A model generated the notes under the pieces. The model had not been told where the DNA came from. It did no database searches and saw only the letters and a list, made by a program, of their open reading frames with translations. A stretch of 64,000 nt of DNA from Pseudomonas sp. ANT_H4 (GTDB taxonomy: Bacteria > Pseudomonadota > Gammaproteobacteria > Pseudomonadales > Pseudomonadaceae), in the NCBI RefSeq assembly GCF_008369295.1, contig NZ_VOBG01000017.1, positions 59,133 to 123,132 of the forward strand, given 5' to 3'. Of this stretch, positions 41,728-50,871 are shown one piece after another (the first letter of the stretch is position 1; each line of letters begins with the position of its first letter). The translations under genes and the position numbers were made by a program.

Positions 41728-44220
41728 ATGCCTGCAACACCCTCTGTACGTTATCGATCGCCCCTGCTCATTAGCCTGGCCGCCTGCGGCATGGCGCTGG
41801 GAAGTTCGTCACTCAAGGCCGAGGACACGGTGGACACCAAGGACACCCGACTGGAAAAAGTCACGGTGATCTCCACCGGCGTACGCGGCACCCAACGCAC
41901 CGTGGCCGAGAGCCCTGCGCCCATCGATGTGGTCAGCGGCGAGCAACTGCTGAAAACCGGTCGCGCCGACCTCACTGAGGCCATCTCCAAGCTGCTGCCA
42001 TCGTTCAACTACGGCACCAACGTCGCCGGCTACAACTCCACCATCCGCCCCCTGTCCAACCGCAGCCTGGCGCCGGCCTACACCCTGGTGCTGGTCAACG
42101 GCAAGCGCCGGCACAACAGCGCCCTGCCCGCCAATGGCTCCACCGACAGCAGCGGCGCCAACTCGGTGGACATCGACATGATCCCCATCAGCGCCGTGGA
42201 ACGGATTGAGGTGCTCAAGGACAGCGCTGCGGCGCAATACGGCTCCGACGCGATTGCCGGGGTGATCAACATCATCCTCAAGTCCAGCGCCGAGGGCGGC
42301 CATTTAGGGGTGACCTACGGCAAGCTCTACAACGGCGAAGGCGAAGTGACCAAGACCGAGGGCGATATCGGCTTTGCCCTGGGCGACGGTGGGTTTTTGC
42401 ATTTGTCGGGGGATGCGCGCCAGCGCGGCGATGCCAGCTGGAACGAGAAAGCCACCAACCAGGCGTACTTCCCCGGCGACCCGCGCAACGCCACCTGGGA
42501 CCGGGTCGGGGTGAAAAACGGCGACCCGCAGATCAAGGCTTTCAACCTCGGCTACAACGCCGAACTGCCCCTGGATGAACAAACCAAACTGTATTCCTAC
42601 GCCACCTATGGCGAGCGCAAAGCAATCATCAATAACTATTTTCGCTACCCCAACGGCAACGCCAACATCCCCGAGCTATTCCCCGACGGCTACTACCCGC
42701 TCAACAACCTCAACGACAAGGACTACCAGTTCCTGTTCGGCGCCAAAGGGCTGGCGGCCGGTTGGGACTGGGACTTGAGCACCACCTACGGGCGCAACAC
42801 CAACCACCAGTACAGCGACCTGACGATCAACCCGTCCCTGGGCCCAGCCTCGCCGACGTCCTTTGATGACCTGGCCACTTACCGCTTCGATCAGTGGGTC
42901 AATAACCTGGACATTACCCGTGCCTTCGACGGGGTGTTCGGCTTTCCGCTGCAAGTGTCTGCCGGCCTGGAACATCGCTGGGAGCGCTTCAGCACATTTG
43001 CCGGTGATCCCCAGGCCTATACAGTGGGCGGTTATCGCTTCCCGGCGACGCTGCCCAACGGCCAACCCAACCCGTTGGCCGGGCAACTGGCATCGATTGC
43101 CGCCCAAGCCGCCGCGACCATCGCGCCCCAGGACGAAGCCAATATCAAGCGCAACAACTACGCGGCCTATATCGACTTCGGTATAACCCCCGTGGAGCGC
43201 CTGTTTATCGACGTAGCGGCACGGGCCGAGCACTTTGACGATGACTCGGGCGACACCGTCAGCGCCAAGGTCAATTCCCGTTATGAACTGACCGAAACGG
43301 TTGCCGTGCGCGGTACCGTCGGCAGCGGCTTTCGCGCGCCATCATTAACGCAGATCGGCTACAGCATTACCGACAACCGGGTCGGCGCCGCCCCTGACGG
43401 CACCATCGTGCCGGCGGTAACCCGCATTGCCCCGGTCAACTCGGCCCTGGCCAAAGCGTTGGGCGCTACCAGCCTGGACCCGGAAAAATCGCGCAATGCA
43501 GGCATCGGCATCACCTGGCAACCGGCCAAGCGCACTAGCCTGACGGTGGATGCCTACTGGATCGAAATTGCCGACCGTATCGCCCGCACCGAAAGCCTCT
43601 ACGGCCCGGCGCTGACGCCGGTCCTCACCGACCTGGGCATCGACCCTTCGACCTGGACCTCCTACTACGCCAACGCCTTCGACACCCGCACCCGTGGCGT
43701 CGACGTCGTCGCCGATCACTTCACCAATCTGGGCGCCTGGGGCGAAGTGCGCTGGAACGCCGCCTTCAACTACAACGACACGGTGATCACCGACCTCAAG
43801 CAGCCGCCAGGCGCACTCCAGGGGCTGGGCAACAACAGCGGCGGCAGCCTGACGTGGGTAGGCCGCGCGCGCCAGGGCGACCTCACCGAAGCCCAGCCTC
43901 GGACCAAGTGGATCCTGGGCGGCAACTGGAAGCTGGCCGACCTGGCCATCAACCTGCAGACCACCCGCTACGGCAAGGTCAAGACCCTGCAACAACTGGA
44001 AAGCGGCGACCGCACGTTCGGCGCGAAGTGGATCACCGACCTAGATATCTCCTACACCCTGCTGGACAACATCACCCTGAGCATCGGCGGCACCAACATC
44101 TTCGACGTGCGCCCGGACAAGAACGCCGTGCCCTCGGCCGTGGGCCTGAACCTGTACGGCAACCCGCCGTTCTACCCCGGCGGTGGCTTCTGGTACAGCA
44201 AGCTGGCCTATGACTTCTGA
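41728..44220 (+). CDS. TonB-dependent receptor (organosulfur region, 1)
   Basis: 830 residues with signal peptide (to about SSLKAED), a TonB-box-like LEKVTVIST, a plug domain with PLSNRSLAPAYTLVLVNGKR and QYGSDAIAGVINIIL, and a 22-strand barrel ending in Phe (KLAYDF). It would import a ligand across the outer membrane. The divergent ABC operon and the downstream flavin monooxygenase suggest an organosulfur compound (inference). A second, related receptor lies at 50872-53325. Confidence 0.93.
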   Translation: MPATPSVRYRSPLLISLAACGMALGSSSLKAEDTVDTKDTRLEKVTVISTGVRGTQRTVAESPAPIDVVSGEQLLKTGRADLTEAISKLLPSFNYGTNVAGYNSTIRPLSNRSLAPAYTLVLVNGKRRHNSALPANGSTDSSGANSVDIDMIPISAVERIEVLKDSAAAQYGSDAIAGVINIILKSSAEGGHLGVTYGKLYNGEGEVTKTEGDIGFALGDGGFLHLSGDARQRGDASWNEKATNQAYFPGDPRNATWDRVGVKNGDPQIKAFNLGYNAELPLDEQTKLYSYATYGERKAIINNYFRYPNGNANIPELFPDGYYPLNNLNDKDYQFLFGAKGLAAGWDWDLSTTYGRNTNHQYSDLTINPSLGPASPTSFDDLATYRFDQWVNNLDITRAFDGVFGFPLQVSAGLEHRWERFSTFAGDPQAYTVGGYRFPATLPNGQPNPLAGQLASIAAQAAATIAPQDEANIKRNNYAAYIDFGITPVERLFIDVAARAEHFDDDSGDTVSAKVNSRYELTETVAVRGTVGSGFRAPSLTQIGYSITDNRVGAAPDGTIVPAVTRIAPVNSALAKALGATSLDPEKSRNAGIGITWQPAKRTSLTVDAYWIEIADRIARTESLYGPALTPVLTDLGIDPSTWTSYYANAFDTRTRGVDVVADHFTNLGAWGEVRWNAAFNYNDTVITDLKQPPGALQGLGNNSGGSLTWVGRARQGDLTEAQPRTKWILGGNWKLADLAINLQTTRYGKVKTLQQLESGDRTFGAKWITDLDISYTLLDNITLSIGGTNIFDVRPDKNAVPSAVGLNLYGNPPFYPGGGFWYSKLAYDF

Positions 44221-44248
44221 TCCATCAACCAACGACAAGGAACTGACC

Positions 44249-45337
44249 ATGAGCATTGAATTTATCGGTTATATCGGCGGCCACCACGCCTCGGAGATTC
44301 ATCCCCGCAGCGGCCCTACCTTGCAACCCGAGTACGTGGAGCAAGTCGCCCGCGTCCATGAAGAGGCAGGCTTCGATCGCGCCCTGGTGGCGTTCCACTC
44401 CAACAGCCCGGACAGCACGCTGATTGCCTCCCACGCCGCCAGCGTGACGAAGAAGCTGCAATTTTTGATCGCCCATCGACCGGGCTTTGCCCAACCGACC
44501 CTGGCCGCGCGGCAGTTCACCACCCTGGATGTATTCAACGGCGGACGCACCGCCGTGCACATCATCACCGGCGGCGACGACCGCGAGTTGCGCGCTGACG
44601 GCAGCCATATCGGCAAGGACGAACGCTACGCCCGCTCCGATGAATACCTGAGCGTGGTACGCCAGGAATGGACCAGCGAAAAGCCCTTCGACTTTGACGG
44701 CACCTACTACCAGGTCGAGGGCGCGCATTCGACCGTGAAGTCGCCGCAGCAACCGCATATTCCGTTGTACTTTGGCGGCTCATCACCCGCCGCCATCGCC
44801 GTGGCCGGCAAGCATGCCGATGTGTATGCGCTGTGGGGGGAAACCTACGAGCAAGTGCGGGAAGTGGTGACTCAAGTGCGTGCTGAGGCGGCCAAGCATG
44901 GACGCACCATTCGTTTCAGCTTGTCGTTGCGACCGATCCTGGCCGAGACCGAAGAACTGGCCTGGGCGCGTGCCGAGCGTATCCTGGAGCAGGCCACCGC
45001 CCTCGCCGAACAGAATGGCTTTGTACGCCGCGAACCGCCCAACGAAGGCTCGCGCCGCCTGCTCGCTGCCGCCGCCCAGGGGTCACGCCTGGACAAGCGC
45101 CTATGGACAGGAATCGCTGGCCTGCTGGGCGCCCAAGGCAACTCCACTTCGCTGGTGGGCACCGCCGAGCAAGTGGCCGAGGCCCTACTCGATTACTACG
45201 ACCTGGGCATCACCACCTTCCTGATTCGCGGCTTCGATCCGCTCAATGATGCAATCGACTATGGCAAACGGCTGATCCCACTGACCCGTCAATTAGTGGC
45301 CGAGCGGGAGCGCCAGGCTGCCGAAAAAGTCGCCTGA
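44249..45337 (+). CDS. LLM-class FMN-dependent sulfonate monooxygenase (SsuD/MsuD-like)
   Basis: 362 residues, luciferase-like TIM barrel. HEEAGFDRALVAFHSNSPDS, GFAQPTLAARQFTTLDVFNGGR and PLYFGGSSPAAIAVAGKHADVYALWGE match alkanesulfonate monooxygenases. It would split R-SO3H to aldehyde and sulfite with reduced FMN; no FMN reductase gene is in the operon. ATG 44249 follows ACAAGGAACTGACC. Lies 28 bases after the TonB receptor, so co-transcribed. Confidence 0.9.
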   Translation: MSIEFIGYIGGHHASEIHPRSGPTLQPEYVEQVARVHEEAGFDRALVAFHSNSPDSTLIASHAASVTKKLQFLIAHRPGFAQPTLAARQFTTLDVFNGGRTAVHIITGGDDRELRADGSHIGKDERYARSDEYLSVVRQEWTSEKPFDFDGTYYQVEGAHSTVKSPQQPHIPLYFGGSSPAAIAVAGKHADVYALWGETYEQVREVVTQVRAEAAKHGRTIRFSLSLRPILAETEELAWARAERILEQATALAEQNGFVRREPPNEGSRRLLAAAAQGSRLDKRLWTGIAGLLGAQGNSTSLVGTAEQVAEALLDYYDLGITTFLIRGFDPLNDAIDYGKRLIPLTRQLVAERERQAAEKVA

Positions 45338-45343
45338 GTTCTC

Positions 45344-45455
45344 GTAGCAGCTGTCGAGTAAAACGAGGCTGCGTTGGGGGCGACTCGGTGCTTGGGGCTG
45401 ATCTGATAGCTGTGGTGTGGCCGACGTAGCCTCGCGGGGGCTCGACAACTGCTAC
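45344..45455. repeat. Imperfect palindromic intergenic repeat, copy 2
   Basis: Ends GTAGCAGCTGTCGAG and CTCGACAACTGCTAC are inverted repeats and match the copy at 4142-4229 on both flanks; the middle differs. It lies after the SsuD-like gene and may also stop transcription. Confidence 0.72.
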
Positions 45456-45535
45456 GGCGGTTGTCCCTATGCTGCGAGCCAGGTGTATTGACTGACACGC
45501 AGCTATCGCAGGCTTGGTCTGCGTTACTGCCTACC

Positions 45536-46330
45536 TTAGTTCTTGTAGTCGGTATCAGTTCGTTCCAACTGCCGGATCAACGCATTCCAGTGCCGGGCCA
45601 CCCCAGGCCCGTCACCACTTTTAAACACCTCGGCCTGCTTCTCGACCTTGGCCACCACCTCGGCCGGCGGGAAGATCAACTCAGCATTGCCCCCTGCCTG
45701 CGCCGCGATCTGAATGTTGCAGGCACGTTCCAAACCCTGCAGCTGCTGGAATGCATGCTCAACGCTGATCCCGGCGGTCAACAGCCCGTGGTTGCGCAGG
45801 ATCATCACGCTTTTATCCCCCAAGTCCGCCACCAGCCGCTCGCGCTCATCCAAATCCAGGGCCACACCCTCGTAGCCGTGATACGCCACGCGCCCGGAAA
45901 AACCGATGGAGTGCTGGGAGATCGGCAACAAGCCATCCTTCTGCGCGGATACCGCAATACCATCACGGGTGTGGGTGTGCAGCACCGCTTGCAGGTCGGG
46001 ACGGGCGCCGTGGATGGCGCTGTGGATGACGTAGCCGGCGTAGTTGATGCCAAGGCCAGTAGGGTCATCGACAAGGGTGCCGTCGATGTCCACCTTGACC
46101 AGATTGGAGGCGCTGATTTCATCGAACAACAACCCGAAGGCGTTGATCAGAAAATGCTCCTCCGGGCCCGGCACCCGTGCGGAGAAGTGGGTATAGATGT
46201 GATCCGTCCACTTGTACAAGGCAGCCAGGCGATAGGCCGCGGCCAACTTGACACGAACCTCCCACTCTTCAGGGCTGACCCGCTGACGGACATTTTTCGA
46301 GACGCTGGCTAATGGGCTGACGCTGCTCAT
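45536..46330 (-). CDS. Class II aldolase/adducin family protein
   Basis: 264 residues. Zinc ligands HTHTRDGIAV (HxH, about 134-136) and the later His in LRNHGLLTAG, plus IYTHFSARVPG and FLINAFGLLFDEI, define the family (fuculose-aldolase/adducin fold). In this setting it may cleave a carbon chain or decarboxylate an intermediate of sulfur-compound breakdown (inference). It has its own AT-rich promoter with a TAATTAGCTTAGA element like that of the other sulfur operons. Confidence 0.84.
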   Translation of the reverse strand: MSSVSPLASVSKNVRQRVSPEEWEVRVKLAAAYRLAALYKWTDHIYTHFSARVPGPEEHFLINAFGLLFDEISASNLVKVDIDGTLVDDPTGLGINYAGYVIHSAIHGARPDLQAVLHTHTRDGIAVSAQKDGLLPISQHSIGFSGRVAYHGYEGVALDLDERERLVADLGDKSVMILRNHGLLTAGISVEHAFQQLQGLERACNIQIAAQAGGNAELIFPPAEVVAKVEKQAEVFKSGDGPGVARHWNALIRQLERTDTDYKN

Positions 46331-46401
46331 GGCAAAACTTCCTGGATGGCCTAAGGATCTCCAGGCAGCCTATGGCAAGGAAAAAAATAATAAAAAGCAC
46401 A

Positions 46402-46421
46402 TTTTAATCTAAGCTAATTAT
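46402..46421 (-). promoter_or_regulatory. Recurrent promoter core, copy C (class II aldolase gene)
   Basis: On the minus strand this reads ATAATTAGCTTAGATTAAAA, close to ATAATTAACTTAGAACAAAA of copy A and ATAATTAACTTATAACCAAA of copy B. It is 72 bases upstream of the ATG at 46330. Confidence 0.45.
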
Positions 46422-46458
46422 CATTTTTTTGCATACATCAATGAGGCGGTGCAAGCCC

Positions 46459-46486
46459 TGCAGGAGCCAGCAAGCTCGCTCCTGCA
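46459..46486. repeat. REP-like hairpin
   Basis: TGCAGGAGC and GCTCCTGCA pair around CAGCAAGCTC. It lies just after the LysR stop codon and may terminate it. Confidence 0.6.
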
Positions 46487-46492
46487 AAATGC

Positions 46493-47398
46493 TCATGCAG
46501 CGCTCTTGATCTTGTGCAGGGAACCGGCCACCAGTTTGCCAAAGGCGTCCACCGGGCCTTGCAGGTTGCCAAGGAAGCGCGGGTAGATCAGCCACAGGTC
46601 CATCACCGGTTTGAAGTCCTTGAGAGGCATCACCGCCAGTTGATCGCGGTGGGCGCTACGATCCAGCAATGGGCGTGGCACCAATCCCAAGCCCAACCCA
46701 TCGGCCACCAGGCCCAGTTGCAACTCGGTGCCGAAGGTTTCCAGGTTGACCCGCAAAGCCAGTCCCTGGTCCGATAAGGTGCGCTGCAACCCGGCGCGGA
46801 AACCGCAGCCATCGGGGTTGAGAATCCAGCCGCTCTGGTAGATATCCGCCAGCTTGCACGGGCGCTTGGGCAACTGGGCCTTGGCGCAGACCACCACCAG
46901 CTCCATCTTGCCGATGGACTCACCGACGATGTTGTCCGGGAAGATCTTGCCGGCGGGAAACAGCGCCGCCGCTGCGTCCAATTCACCGCGCTCGATCTTG
47001 CCCACCAACTGGCTGCCCCAGCCCGTGGCGACCTGGGCACGCAATTCGGGGTACTCGGTGCGCAAGTGCTTGAGGGCATCAAGCAGCACCACGTCACCGA
47101 TGGTTTGCGGCACGCCCAGGCGCAACAGGCCGGTGGGCGGCGCGTCGGTCGCTACCAACTCGCGCAGGGCATCCATTTCCCGCAGGATCAAGCGGCACTG
47201 TTCATACACCCGCGTACCGATCAGCGTCGGCTTGAGCGGCTTGGTGTTGCGGTCGAACAACTCCACGCCCAGGGCCTGTTCAAAGTTCTGCACCCGCCGG
47301 GTGATAGCGGGTTGGGTCAGCTGCAGCGACTCGGCGGCATGGCTGATGGACTGGCAACGAATCACTTCGACAAAGGCATCGATATCGTCAATTTTCAT
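46493..47398 (-). CDS. LysR-family regulator divergent from the thiol dioxygenase
   Basis: 301 residues. Winged helix-turn-helix: DIDAFVEVIRCQSISHAAES, then LQLTQPAITRRVQNFEQALG. The effector domain starts near 90 and includes a FETFG-type (NLETFGTELQLGLVADGLGLGLVPRPLL) region. Divergent from the dioxygenase-rhodanese operon with a 232-base AT-rich region between, as for P. aeruginosa PA2601/PA2602. Likely activator of the region; inducer unknown. Confidence 0.88.
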   Translation of the reverse strand: MKIDDIDAFVEVIRCQSISHAAESLQLTQPAITRRVQNFEQALGVELFDRNTKPLKPTLIGTRVYEQCRLILREMDALRELVATDAPPTGLLRLGVPQTIGDVVLLDALKHLRTEYPELRAQVATGWGSQLVGKIERGELDAAAALFPAGKIFPDNIVGESIGKMELVVVCAKAQLPKRPCKLADIYQSGWILNPDGCGFRAGLQRTLSDQGLALRVNLETFGTELQLGLVADGLGLGLVPRPLLDRSAHRDQLAVMPLKDFKPVMDLWLIYPRFLGNLQGPVDAFGKLVAGSLHKIKSAA

Positions 47399-47630
47399 TT
47401 GGTCCGCACATAGAGATCAGTCATTAAGATGTGTGAAAAACATAGTCCGAAAGCATAGTTCCATTAGGGGTATCTGGATAGCCCAGAGGCCTATCGATAA
47501 CGTCTAACGCTATTCAAATGGGTTCTAAATTCCTTTCAGCTATAACCTAATCATTAAAAAATAGCATATTACAAACAAACATTATGCTTAGATAAAGTCA
47601 CCGCCACGAATCACCCACAATGGAATTGTC

Positions 47631-48239
47631 ATGACCCAGGACCGACACCCGGAAAGACTCAGGGCATTCATAGGTGCCCTGGCGGAATTGATCGACGGCA
47701 ACCCCCGCGAAGGCGACCTGCTGCACCGCGGCGGCAAGCTGCTGGCCCAGTTGGTCAGCTATGACGACTGGCTGCCGGAGGCATTTGCCCAACCCAGCGC
47801 CGAGCGTTATCAGCAATACCTGCTACATGCCGATTCGCGGCAGCGCTTCAGCATTGTCAGCTTCGTGTGGGGGCCGGGGCAAAGTACGCCGATTCACGAT
47901 CATCGTGTATGGGGATTGATCGGCATGTTGCGCGGCTCCGAGTACTCCCAGGGCTTCGAGCGCGATGCCAACGGTGCCCTGATCGCCGAGGGCAAGCGCA
48001 TACAGCTTGCGCCGGGCCACGTGGAAGCCGTGTCGCCGAAGATCGGCGACATCCATCAAGTCAGCAATGCCTTCAGTGACCAGGTGTCCATCAGCATCCA
48101 CGTCTACGGCGCCAACATCGGTGCGGTGCGCCGCGCGGTGTACCAGCCTGACGGCAGCGAGAAACTGTTTATCTCCGGTTACTCCAACGCTTTTCTCCCC
48201 AACATCTGGGACTTGTCCAAAGAGAGCCATGCCCTATGA
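47631..48239 (+). CDS. Thiol dioxygenase of 3-mercaptopropionate dioxygenase type
   Basis: 202 residues, cupin-fold cysteine-dioxygenase family. Iron ligands are visible at His89, His91 (PIHDHRVWG) and His142 (GDIHQVSNA). At residue 95 it has Gly where mammalian cysteine dioxygenase has the crosslinked Cys. These positions coincide with the studied P. aeruginosa 3-mercaptopropionate dioxygenase PA2602 (as I recall the numbering). It would add O2 to a thiol to give a sulfinate. Substrate preference is inferred. Its stop overlaps the rhodanese start (ATGA). Confidence 0.88.
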   Translation: MTQDRHPERLRAFIGALAELIDGNPREGDLLHRGGKLLAQLVSYDDWLPEAFAQPSAERYQQYLLHADSRQRFSIVSFVWGPGQSTPIHDHRVWGLIGMLRGSEYSQGFERDANGALIAEGKRIQLAPGHVEAVSPKIGDIHQVSNAFSDQVSISIHVYGANIGAVRRAVYQPDGSEKLFISGYSNAFLPNIWDLSKESHAL

Positions 48240-49819
48240 GTACTGCATCGACCCGCTCCTTCGCCCAGATTCGCCAGGCACTGCTGGACCATGAAGAAGT
48301 CGCGCTCATCGACGTGCGTGAAGAAGCCCCCTTTGCCGACGCACACCCGTTATTCGCCGCCAACATCCCGCTGTCCAAGCTGGAACTTGAGGTGTACTCG
48401 CGCATTCCCCGGCGTAATACCCACGTCACTGTCTATGACAACGGCGAAGGCCTGGCGGGTATTGCTGCCGGGCGTTTACAGGCGCTCGGCTACACCCAGG
48501 TCAGCCTGCTGGAGGGTGGCCTGGACGGCTGGCGCAGCGCCGGCGGTGAGTTGTTTATCGACGTCAACGTGCCCAGCAAGTCCTTTGGCGAACTGGTGGA
48601 AAGCCAGCGCCTCACACCATCCCTGGCCGCTGAAGAAGTCCAGGCCCTGCTCGACAGCAAGGCCGACGTGGTGGTGCTCGATGCGCGGCGCTTCGATGAA
48701 TACCAGACCATGAGCATTCCTACCGGTATCAGCGTGCCGGGCGCGGAGTTGGTACTGCGTGCCCGTGAACTGGCACCGGACCCGTCCACCCGCATCATCG
48801 TCAACTGCGCCGGACGCACCCGCAGCATCATCGGCACCCAGTCACTGATCAACGCCGGCATCGCCAACCCGGTGTCGGCGCTGCGCAACGGCACCATCGG
48901 CTGGACCCTGGCCGGTCAGGCCCTGCAACACGGCCAGGCTCGGTGCTTTGCGCCCACCTCGGAAGAACATCGCCAGGTCGCTGCCAAGGACGCCCGTGGC
49001 GTTGCCGACAAGGCCCGCGTCGGCCGCGCCACCCTTGCCGACCTGCAACGCTGGCAGCAGGAACCGGCGCGCACCACCTACCTGTTTGATGTACGCACCC
49101 CGGAAGAATTCGAAGCCGGCCACCTGCCCGGCGCCCGCTCCACGCCGGGCGGCCAACTGGTGCAGGAAACCGATCACGTCGCCAGCGTGCGGGGTGCCCG
49201 CCTGGTGCTGGCGGACGACGATGGTGTGCGCGCCAATATGTCCGCCTCCTGGCTCGCGCAACTGGGTTGGGAGGTGCATGTGCTGGATGACCTGCAACCT
49301 GCACACTTCAGCGCCCAAGGCCCATGGCAGGCACCGGTGCCGGACGCGCAACAGGCCGAGACCATCAGCCCCCATACCCTGGCTGAATGGCTGAACCATG
49401 GCGACACCGTAGTGCTCGATTTCACCAGCAGCGTCAATTACGTCAAACGTCATATCCCCGGCGCATGGTGGGCCCTGCGTGGGCAATTGCCCGCCGCCCT
49501 GGCCAAGGTACCGTCGGCCCAGCGTTATGTGCTGACCTGCGGCAGCAGCCAGCTGGCGCGCCTGGCGGTGGCCGAAGTCGAGGCGCTGACCGGCAAGCAA
49601 GTGTTCCTGCTGCAGAACGGCACCGCCAGTTGGCTCGCCGCGCAACTGCCCCTGGAAGAAGGCGAAAGCTACCTCGCCTCACCGCGCATCGACCGCTATC
49701 GCCGGCCTTATGAAGGCACCGACAACCCCCGCGAAGCCATGCAAGCCTACCTCGACTGGGAATATGGCCTGGTGGACCAACTGGCCCGCGACGGTACCCA
49801 CGGCTTTTATGTGATCTGA
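48236..49819 (+). CDS. Four-domain rhodanese-like sulfurtransferase
   Basis: 527 residues containing four rhodanese modules at roughly 5-115, 125-230, 265-360 and 385-480. The active cysteine is kept only in modules 2 (Cys191, VNCAGRTRSI) and 4 (Cys435, LTCGSSQLARL); modules 1 (DNGEGLAG) and 3 (ADDDGVRA) have no cysteine at that place. Its coupling to the thiol dioxygenase mirrors PA2602-PA2603. It could take sulfane sulfur from persulfides or act on sulfite to make thiosulfate. Confidence 0.9.
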   Translation: MSTASTRSFAQIRQALLDHEEVALIDVREEAPFADAHPLFAANIPLSKLELEVYSRIPRRNTHVTVYDNGEGLAGIAAGRLQALGYTQVSLLEGGLDGWRSAGGELFIDVNVPSKSFGELVESQRLTPSLAAEEVQALLDSKADVVVLDARRFDEYQTMSIPTGISVPGAELVLRARELAPDPSTRIIVNCAGRTRSIIGTQSLINAGIANPVSALRNGTIGWTLAGQALQHGQARCFAPTSEEHRQVAAKDARGVADKARVGRATLADLQRWQQEPARTTYLFDVRTPEEFEAGHLPGARSTPGGQLVQETDHVASVRGARLVLADDDGVRANMSASWLAQLGWEVHVLDDLQPAHFSAQGPWQAPVPDAQQAETISPHTLAEWLNHGDTVVLDFTSSVNYVKRHIPGAWWALRGQLPAALAKVPSAQRYVLTCGSSQLARLAVAEVEALTGKQVFLLQNGTASWLAAQLPLEEGESYLASPRIDRYRRPYEGTDNPREAMQAYLDWEYGLVDQLARDGTHGFYVI

Positions 49820-49828
49820 ACAATCCGC

Positions 49829-49856
49829 GCCCCGGCATTGTGAAAATCGCCGGGGC
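49829..49856 (+). terminator. GC-rich hairpin after the rhodanese gene
   Basis: GCCCCGGC pairs with GCCGGGGC across a 12-base loop, starting 10 bases after the stop. No T-run follows, so termination is only probable. Confidence 0.5.
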
Positions 49857-49921
49857 AACACCCTGAACATCCGACCCCTCTCCAGGCGGAGGCTGAACTC
49901 ACGATCGAGAGGAAGCTATTC

Positions 49922-50758
49922 ATGTCCGCCACCCTGCACGTCACCCGCCTGGAACCCACCCTCGGCGCCAAAATTGCTGGCATCGACCTGCGCCAACCCC
50001 TGACGCCAGTGCTGCGCAATGAGCTGCGCCAGTTGCTGCTCAAGCACAAGGTGCTGTTCTTTCGCGACCAGGCCATCAACACCGAACAGCAGATCGCCTT
50101 CGCCCAGCAATTTGGCGAGTTGTATGTGCACCCAACCACCCAGCAAAACGATCCAGCCCGCCCACAAGCTCACCTGATCGAAGCCCAGGACGAACGCAAG
50201 CTCTACGGCCCGAGGATTAGCGGCCGTTGGCACACCGACACCAGTTGGCTACTGCGCCCGACTCTCGGCGCCGTGTTGCGCGCAGTAGATTTGCCAGAGG
50301 TAGGCGGCGACACGCTGTGGGCCGACACCGGTGCGGTCTATCGCGCCCTGCCCGATGAACTGCGCGCAGAAATCGACACCCTGCACGTGGTCCACGACTT
50401 CAAGAAAGCCCTGGACAAGGTCGGCTACGACTACCCGATCCTCGCCCACCCGCTGGTTCGCACCCACCCGGAAACCGGCGAAGACGGCCTGTTTATCAAC
50501 TTCTCGCAAAACCCGTCGGTGATTGGCTGGACGCCCGAGCGCAGCAAGCAACTGATCGACCGCCTGCTACTGGAGTTCAACAAACCAGAACACCAGGTGC
50601 GCTTCAAATGGCGCAAGAACTCGGTGGCATTCTGGGACAACCGCTCGACCCTGCACTACCCGGTCTACAACTACGGCGACTACCCGCGCCGCATGGAGCG
50701 GGTACTGATCGCCTATGACGACATTCCCCATCGGGTAAGAACCGCCAACGCGGCCTGA
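49922..50758 (+). CDS. TauD/TfdA family 2-oxoglutarate-dependent dioxygenase
   Basis: 278 residues. The iron-binding HxD is WHTDTSW (about 102-106) and the distal His and 2-oxoglutarate-binding Arg lie in STLHYPVYNYGDYPRRMERV (about 243-262). ALRHKVLFFRDQ-like LLKHKVLFFRDQ near 40 is family-typical. It would cleave a sulfonate or sulfate ester to give an aldehyde plus sulfite or sulfate. Followed by a TonB receptor after a REP hairpin. Confidence 0.92.
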   Translation: MSATLHVTRLEPTLGAKIAGIDLRQPLTPVLRNELRQLLLKHKVLFFRDQAINTEQQIAFAQQFGELYVHPTTQQNDPARPQAHLIEAQDERKLYGPRISGRWHTDTSWLLRPTLGAVLRAVDLPEVGGDTLWADTGAVYRALPDELRAEIDTLHVVHDFKKALDKVGYDYPILAHPLVRTHPETGEDGLFINFSQNPSVIGWTPERSKQLIDRLLLEFNKPEHQVRFKWRKNSVAFWDNRSTLHYPVYNYGDYPRRMERVLIAYDDIPHRVRTANAA

Positions 50759-50819
50759 TCGACAAGCCTCCCTGCAACTCTTTCTATCTGGCCCAGTCCT
50801 TGTCGCTAGAGGGCTTTTC

Positions 50820-50849
50820 TGTGGCGAGGGAACAAGCTCCCTCGCCGCA
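50820..50849. repeat. REP-like hairpin between TauD-family and TonB receptor genes
   Basis: TGTGGCGAGGG pairs with CCCTCGCCGCA with one mismatch around AACAAGCT. It is 22 bases before the receptor ATG. Confidence 0.72.
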
Positions 50850-50871
50850 AGATCTTTCAGGAATTTGTGTC

